DNA of 10,203 bases, from the NCBI GenBank assembly GCA_019594305.1, contig JAFDTZ010000080.1, positions 1 through 10,203 of the forward strand. The letters run 5' to 3'. Both the position numbers and the translations under genes were made by a program. Shown here piece by piece: positions 6,666 to 10,203 of the stretch (positions are counted from its first letter, which is position 1; each line of letters starts with the position of its first letter). The stretch is from Thermoplasmata archaeon. GTDB lineage: Archaea; Thermoplasmatota; Thermoplasmata; Halarchaeoplasmatales; Halarchaeoplasmataceae. The notes under the pieces were generated by a model. That model searched no databases, was not told where the DNA came from, and was given only the letters and a program-made list of their open reading frames with translations.

Positions 6666-7472
6666 TTAATCCCCTACCATCAAGAAGGGTATCTCGGTTT
6701 CGGCTATAACCTCCTTTTCAAGACTGCTTAGAGCAAGAGTGGGAAAGATATGTCTAAATTTGTAAAGCAGCCCGCCGCGGCCTCGGCTTCCCACCATAAA
6801 GTCATATTTTGTTGTTTCTTTCAGTACCTTTTCGTCCGATGCCCCCTTGTCAATCACCAGTTCATAGTCCACTTTCTGAGACTCAGCCTTTTTCTTTATA
6901 CTTCTTGCCGCCGCACCCGGTTCACCTTTACCTATATGATACACAGTTAATTTTGCATCAAAGTAGGCCGCCAGCTCCAGTGCCATCAATGTGGCGTAAA
7001 CGGAATATGTGCTGAATGAGGTGGGGTTGAATATTTTTTTTGGTATTTTTGGTTTGCATTTGCATGCGAAAACTAAAGATGGTATGTGTGTCAACTCAAG
7101 GGAGCTCAGGGCGGTTTCGCCGATATGAACCTTCTGGGCACCCACCTTGGAATGTGTGGCCATGACTACCAGATCTATCTCGTGTTCGGAGGTGTATCTC
7201 ATTATCTCCTTCGAAGGTTTACCCATAGGCATCGCCAGCTTCACATCCTCTATACCCATTCCTTTCAAAATTTTTCTGCCGGTTTTTAGTGCGTCTTTGG
7301 AGATCTTTTTAAGATGCTTATGCATAAGGGGTGTCTGAGGTATGCTGTGATCGCTGGTATTGATCACATTTATCATATGGTAATCCGAATACGGAAACAT
7401 CACTGCGGTGTGCTGTATAGCATTCCTCATCAAAGGCGAGTTATCCGTGGCTATCAGGATCTTATCGAACAT
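6666..7472 (-). CDS. Double-domain universal stress protein (UspA family)
   Basis: A 268-residue soluble protein with two tandem Usp domains. Domain 1 (1-137) starts MFDKILIATDNS and has GMGIEDVKLAMPMGKPSKEI and DLVVMATHSKVGAQKVHIGETA (100-121). Its nucleotide-binding loop, normally G-x2-G-x9-G-S/T, is degenerate: the first Gly is Ser and the distal G(S/T) is GE. Domain 2 (about 152-268) lacks the usual first strand and begins with a YSVYATLMALELA helix. It keeps a GSRGRGG loop (228-234) but not the distal glycine. ATP binding is therefore uncertain. The ATG at 7472 is chosen over a GTG at 7493 because the Usp fold begins there and the TATA box lies about 35 bases upstream. The protein precedes the permease by 6 bases and is probably co-transcribed with it, so it may sense stress for, or modulate, that transporter (inference). 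Confidence 0.9.
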   Translation of the reverse strand: MFDKILIATDNSPLMRNAIQHTAVMFPYSDYHMINVINTSDHSIPQTPLMHKHLKKISKDALKTGRKILKGMGIEDVKLAMPMGKPSKEIMRYTSEHEIDLVVMATHSKVGAQKVHIGETALSSLELTHIPSLVFACKCKPKIPKKIFNPTSFSTYSVYATLMALELAAYFDAKLTVYHIGKGEPGAAARSIKKKAESQKVDYELVIDKGASDEKVLKETTKYDFMVGSRGRGGLLYKFRHIFPTLALSSLEKEVIAETEIPFLMVGD

Positions 7473-7501
7473 AGGAATCCTGCTTTTAATCACAATGGAG
7501 G

Positions 7502-7514
7502 TATATACATATTT
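7502..7514 (-). promoter_or_regulatory. TATA box of the uspA-permease operon
   Basis: Read on the - strand, this is TATGTATATA with an A-rich flank. Its centre near 7507 predicts a transcript start near 7482, about 10 bases ahead of the ATG at 7472. It is back to back with the queE promoter in the same short gap. Confidence 0.5.
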
Positions 7515-7537
7515 CTACGGATTTTGTTTCGTAGTTC

Positions 7538-7545
7538 TATTATAC
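7538..7545 (+). promoter_or_regulatory. TATA box of queE
   Basis: TATTATAC, centred about 24 bases before the ATG at 7566. No Shine-Dalgarno lies between, which fits a leaderless transcript. Confidence 0.6.
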
Positions 7546-7565
7546 AACCTGTGTGATGTACCTAT

Positions 7566-8189
7566 ATGCGTATATGTGAGATATTTCGGTCTTTGCAGGG
7601 CGAAGGTATGAACATAGGACTACCCACTGTCTTCGTCCGTACACAGGGATGTAACCTTCGCTGTAATTGGTGCGATACATCCTATGCTTGGGAGGCGGAA
7701 GGAAAGGAAGTCGGCTTTGACGATATCATCCTTCGGTTGGAGAGATATGCGACCAAGAGAGTCTGCATAACCGGTGGCGAACCTCTTTTACAGAAGGACA
7801 TATTCGAACTTCTGGACGGTTTTCATGGATATCACGTTTCCATCGAGACCAACGGTTCCCTGGATATATCGGGGCTCGTCGGTAAGGAAGTGATGATATC
7901 CATGGATTTCAAGACGCCCTCCTCGGGCATGGAGAGAGAGATGTCAGACCATAACTTGGAGTTACTGCGGCCGTCCGACCAGTTAAAGTTCGTCATAGAG
8001 GGAAGGGAAGATTACCTTTTCTCCAAAGATATACTGATGAACTATGATATAGTCGCACAATCGGTCTTTCAACCGGTATGGGGTTCGGATATTTCCCAAA
8101 TTGCAGAGATGGTGTTGGAAGACGATCTAGACGTCCGTGTTCTACCTCAGCTGCACAAATACATTTGGGGTGAAAAGAGGAGAGTTTGA
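7566..8189 (+). CDS. queE: 7-carboxy-7-deazaguanine synthase (radical SAM)
   Basis: A 207-residue radical SAM enzyme. It converts 6-carboxy-5,6,7,8-tetrahydropterin to 7-carboxy-7-deazaguanine, the committed ring contraction toward preQ0; in archaea this feeds archaeosine at position 15 of tRNA. It opens with the QueE signature EIFRSLQGEG (5-14). The iron-sulfur cluster cysteines are Cys29, Cys33 and Cys36 in CNLRCNWCDTSYAW. Other motifs are ITGGEPLLQ (68-76, SAM binding), IETNG (93-97), MDFKTPSSG (113-121) and LKFVIEG. It is at the short end of the family, as archaeal forms often are, but nothing is missing. The ATG at 7566 is leaderless by its promoter spacing. The other pathway genes (queC, queD, folE-like, tgtA) are not in the window. 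It converges with the DUF401 gene, 7 bases away. Confidence 0.96.
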   Translation: MRICEIFRSLQGEGMNIGLPTVFVRTQGCNLRCNWCDTSYAWEAEGKEVGFDDIILRLERYATKRVCITGGEPLLQKDIFELLDGFHGYHVSIETNGSLDISGLVGKEVMISMDFKTPSSGMEREMSDHNLELLRPSDQLKFVIEGREDYLFSKDILMNYDIVAQSVFQPVWGSDISQIAEMVLEDDLDVRVLPQLHKYIWGEKRRV

Positions 8190-8196
8190 ATCAATT

Positions 8197-9393
8197 TCAA
8201 ACGAAGATGAAGAATAATACCGCTGCGGCAGCTAGTGAGATACCAATCAAGGGCGCCATCTGTTTAAGGAATATGTCCATCTTACCTTCAAAATACTTTA
8301 AAGATATACTGATACATGGGTGAACAGGAGTGATCACATAACCGATGAAGATGGACAGATACATCAACGAAAAGACCAGAATCGGTAGTGTATCAAGGGA
8401 GTATGTTGTCATATATATAGGGATTATAATGGAAGCCGGTACTATGATCCTTCCGGTAGCCAAACCGAGTAAAAATCCTAAACCGACCGCCAGCACTATT
8501 TTAGGCATGGTGAGAGATTCTATGAGTGAGTCAATTCCGGACGATAGAAAAACATTTATGAAAAGGTAAAGACAGAAAATGAGTATCATAAAATTCCATG
8601 GTTTCATCTTCCGGACGGAGCGTTTGATGGTTTCTATCTTTGAATCGCCTATTATCATTATAGCCAGTATCAAGCTGAAAGTTACAGCGATTAGAACAGA
8701 GATGTTTTCGTATCTAAAATCATAGGTCCCTACTAGTATAAAATGTATTACCGGAGCCGCTATAAGTACAAGAAGCGGGGGAAGTAACTTGTATAGGTCG
8801 AAGTCAGATTCGTATTCCATGGTACCCTCGACCTTTTTCAGTAGGAAAAAATATCCGATAACGACCAGCATGAAAAATATAGGCAGCTGGAAGAGTACAA
8901 TACGATATATCGACAGGTTTGCAAGACCTGCGGGAATAATGAGGGCATACGATATGGGATAGATGAAGTATAGAATGTGTCGGAACCATACATTTATCCC
9001 GGTTTTAAGATTACCGTCCAAACCTTCGCCCGCCTTGTCTATTAGCGGTGCTGAGAATAGAGCACCTCCGGGTATAGGTAAGAGACCGAGTAGAGCCGGG
9101 CTTGCACCAAGGAATGCCCGTTTGCCAACTCTGAGGTTATTTATTATATCATTTAACTTTCCACTCACCTGTAGGATGCCGCCTATGATAGGTATTATGC
9201 CCAAGGCCAAGATCAGTATCATGGTGTTAGGTGCGGTCAAAGTATTATAAAATTGTGTTAATAACTCCCCGGGTGTCAGGGTGAATAATCCCAGTATTAT
9301 CGCACCGAATAGAAGGGCCAGAGTAAGGTGATACCTAGAACCCACCAGTACGACCGTTATCGCTAACAGAAATCCAAACCAGTTAATCCACAT
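8197..9393 (-). CDS. DUF401 family integral membrane protein (putative permease)
   Basis: A 398-residue polytopic protein with about 10-12 hydrophobic helices, matching the DUF401 family known from archaea and some bacteria and distantly resembling GntP/ArsB-type ion transporters. Typical blocks are GLLPIPGGALFSAP (103-116), NVWFRH (134-139) with conserved aromatic and basic residues, and, in the second half, LATGRIIVPASIIIP and ITPVHPCISIS. The substrate is unknown. The first helix begins right after the start. The ATG at 9393 is used; a TTG at 9405 adds four residues (MEIQ) and would fit a leaderless transcript from the TATA at 9426-9433, so it is a real alternative. The gene stands alone on its strand, and its 3' end faces queE across 7 bases with no clear terminator in that gap. 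Confidence 0.88.
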   Translation of the reverse strand: MWINWFGFLLAITVVLVGSRYHLTLALLFGAIILGLFTLTPGELLTQFYNTLTAPNTMILILALGIIPIIGGILQVSGKLNDIINNLRVGKRAFLGASPALLGLLPIPGGALFSAPLIDKAGEGLDGNLKTGINVWFRHILYFIYPISYALIIPAGLANLSIYRIVLFQLPIFFMLVVIGYFFLLKKVEGTMEYESDFDLYKLLPPLLVLIAAPVIHFILVGTYDFRYENISVLIAVTFSLILAIMIIGDSKIETIKRSVRKMKPWNFMILIFCLYLFINVFLSSGIDSLIESLTMPKIVLAVGLGFLLGLATGRIIVPASIIIPIYMTTYSLDTLPILVFSLMYLSIFIGYVITPVHPCISISLKYFEGKMDIFLKQMAPLIGISLAAAAVLFFIFV

Positions 9394-9425
9394 CTGTATT
9401 TCCAACCCCGAACTTCAGAGGTAGT

Positions 9426-9440
9426 TATTATAATTTTCCG
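9426..9440 (-). promoter_or_regulatory. BRE/TATA promoter of the DUF401 gene
   Basis: On the - strand CGGAAAA (BRE-like, 9434-9440) is followed by TTATAATA (9426-9433). Its centre is about 25 bases from the TTG at 9405 and 37 from the ATG at 9393. Confidence 0.5.
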
Positions 9441-9597
9441 ACTGGGTATCTCATTCAAGGTGTGATGTGTTTGCGGACATTAAGATATTTGCAGTTTTGT
9501 TTCACTGTTCTATCCCTTTGATGATAGCGGTGTATCTTCAGATCATACCACTCCGGTGGTGTTACATGGCGACACCCCGTGTCTAACGATCGTCAAC
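9441..9597. other. Gene-free gap with two small hairpins
   Basis: No convincing reading frame. There are two perfect short inverted repeats: ACCAC-TCCG-GTGGT (9547-9560) and GACAC-CCC-GTGTC (9571-9583). An 8-base palindrome, ACGATCGT, lies at 9586-9593. The hairpins lie just past the stop of the MFS remnant on the - strand, so they could have served as its 3' processing or termination structures, but no T-tract follows on that strand. Confidence 0.35.
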
Positions 9598-9939
9598 CTA
9601 ATTTTCCGGGAAATATCTGAAGAGCCAGGCGCCTAAAAGGGCAAGTATCACCAATGCGAACAGCCTCTTATTGTATGAGGTAGTAACTGCGACTATGAAC
9701 CCTACAAGCAATGGCCCTGCAATCCCGAAGCCGTTGCAAACGCCGTTCATCACACCTGTAGCGGCCCCTAGTTTATCTTGAGATACCTTATCCTGTATCA
9801 AAGTAAAAAATATCGGGGGCCCCATCTGTCCGAAGAAGAAGGCTAAGAATAGAAGGACTATTGCAGTGGTATGATGGGTGATGTTCAATATGGTAAGTAA
9901 GAGTGACCTCCTCCACCAGCCAAAGCAGTGGGCTTCCAT
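9598..9939 (-). pseudogene. C-terminal remnant of an MFS transporter fused to insertion-element end
   Basis: A 113-residue open frame on the - strand. From about residue 13 it reads as the last four or so helices of a major facilitator transporter: GQMGPPIFFTLIQDKV, then KLGAATGVMNGVCNGFGIAGPLLVG, then a final hydrophobic helix ending LFRYFPEN. A whole MFS protein has about 400 residues and 12 helices; here the first three quarters are absent. The first dozen residues (MEAHCFGWWRRS) are not MFS-like. They are encoded by the hairpin end of an IS200/IS605-type element (9903-9937), so the open frame is chimeric. The apparent break is at about 9902/9903. The gene is interrupted or truncated and unlikely to work alone, unless its 5' part lies beyond the window after an intact element. 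The substrate is unknown. Confidence 0.75.
9903..9939 (-). mobile_element. Right end of an IS200/IS605 (TnpB-type) element, degenerate
   Basis: Read on the - strand the segment runs GGAAGCCCACTGC, TTTG, GCTGGTGG, AGGAGGTCAC. GAAGCCC, a stem-loop with a TTTR loop, then a purine run and a TCAC end is the pattern I associate with right ends of IS605-family elements. In good copies the stem is perfect; here the 3' arm departs from GCAGTGGG, so only the CCAC/GTGG and GC/GC pairs remain, suggesting decay. One frame gives MEAHCF, which resembles the usual EAH-type TnpB C-terminus. The frame just upstream gives NVK, a stop, then a four-base duplication (TCAATCAA), so any TnpB tail is frameshifted. 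No TnpB RuvC or zinc-finger residues are visible. There is no transposase gene in the window. Confidence 0.5.
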
Positions 9940-10115
9940 TGATTGACTATTTTACGTTCCTTACGGAAGCGGCCGGAACTTACGAGGTTCCTGCGAGTCC
10001 TCTGAACCCTGTTAGGGAAACTACCGTTTTACCGTCGGCTGTTTGTCGCAGATTACCTGTCGTGAAGACAGATAGCCCGGTCACATCGACCTGGTTTGCA
10101 TATATGCTCCAGGTC
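9903..10115 (-). ncRNA. Candidate structured RNA or omega-RNA relic
   Basis: About 210 bases without a coding frame but with clustered inverted repeats: GACCTGG/CCAGGTC (10088-10115) enclosing the palindrome GCATATATGC, CTGTC/GACAG (10057-10071), CCCT/AGGG (10007-10017), GGAAC/GTTCC (9975-9991) and an alternative GTTCC/GGAAC pairing (9956-9979). The segment ends in the IS605-like hairpin. A TATA-like sequence lies about 25 bases before the first stem on the - strand. In TnpB systems the guide RNA scaffold comes from the right end of the element and its guide is the flanking DNA, here the MFS sequence below 9903. This matches in position and size but is inference; plain decayed transposase DNA is the alternative. 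Confidence 0.25.
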
Positions 10116-10130
10116 AGGCATTGGCTAAAT

Positions 10131-10150
10131 ATAGTATTATATAGTATTTG
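10131..10150 (-). promoter_or_regulatory. TATA-like AT-rich direct repeat
   Basis: Two copies of ATAGTATT (10131-10138 and 10141-10148), 10 bases apart. On the - strand they make ACTATATAATAC, a good archaeal TATA box centred near 10140, with a GGGAAAA purine run upstream (10153-10159). The predicted start near 10115 coincides with the first stem of the candidate structured RNA. Confidence 0.35.
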
Positions 10151-10203
10151 TATTTTCCCGTTTGGACTGTGTCGTTGCTTTCATCTCCCAGCCAAGCCAA
10201 GGA

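Noticed and set aside
7036..7056. T-rich stretch that looks like a terminator on the + strand
   Set aside because: It encodes the Lys-rich linker between the two Usp domains on the - strand and is explained by coding.
8963..9250. 95-residue frame antisense to the DUF401 gene
   Set aside because: Shadow of a conserved membrane protein, with no promoter, ribosome site or domain.
9547..9583. Hairpins considered as a tRNA or a CRISPR-type repeat
   Set aside because: No cloverleaf, T-loop or acceptor pairing, and no regularly spaced repeats. They are just two separate short stems.
9940..10060. Possible TnpB C-terminal coding sequence upstream of the element end
   Set aside because: Only NVK...SMEAHCF-like fragments in two frames are suggestive. 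Stops and a frameshift break every frame, and no RuvC or zinc-finger residues can be read, so no CDS is reported.
10114..10203. A - strand frame open from the window edge to 10114 (29 residues, beginning SLAWLGDESNDTVQ)
   Set aside because: Too short and cut by the edge, with no recognised motif, and it runs through the TATA-like AT-rich repeat. It could be the tail of a gene outside the window but cannot be supported.

Overview
The window looks archaeal, most likely euryarchaeal and possibly Thermoplasmata-like. The evidence is: TATA boxes about 25 bases ahead of start codons, two apparently leaderless genes (2368 and 7566), a stand-alone V4R-like/DUF835 protein lying between Ras-type small GTPases, a DUF401 membrane protein, and a QueE for deazaguanine (archaeosine) synthesis. 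The phylum call is inference from gene content; no taxonomic marker such as rRNA is present.

Left part, + strand (1-2257): a tightly packed cassette of a small GTPase cut by the window edge, a V4R-like/DUF835 protein, and a complete second small GTPase with a helical C-terminal extension. The layout suggests a GTPase switch module with a sensory or regulatory partner in the middle. A T-rich region with an inverted repeat closes it. A clear TATA box then starts a second + strand operon (2368-4044): two tandem paralogous 211-residue membrane-anchored proteins and a third, shorter relative, with overlapping reading frames.

Centre: enolase (4102-5364, +) has its own promoter and all catalytic residues. 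It overlaps tail to tail by 25 bases with an ArsB/NhaD/SLC13-type permease on the - strand. Upstream of the permease, 6 bases away and surely co-transcribed, lies a double-domain UspA protein. UspA is divergent from queE (7566-8189, +), and the roughly 95-base gap between them holds a promoter for each. queE converges with a DUF401 permease-like protein (-), 7 bases apart.

Right part (9406-10203): the only clearly disturbed region. A C-terminal remnant of a major-facilitator transporter (- strand) is fused in frame to what looks like the right end of an IS200/IS605 (TnpB-type) element: a short hairpin followed by a GGAGGTCAC end. Upstream of that end lie about 210 bases rich in short hairpins, preceded by a TATA-like sequence, with no readable TnpB. 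This could be a decayed insertion sequence, a non-autonomous derivative, or a relic of the element's guide (omega) RNA. It is the most unusual thing in the window, and it is partly inference.
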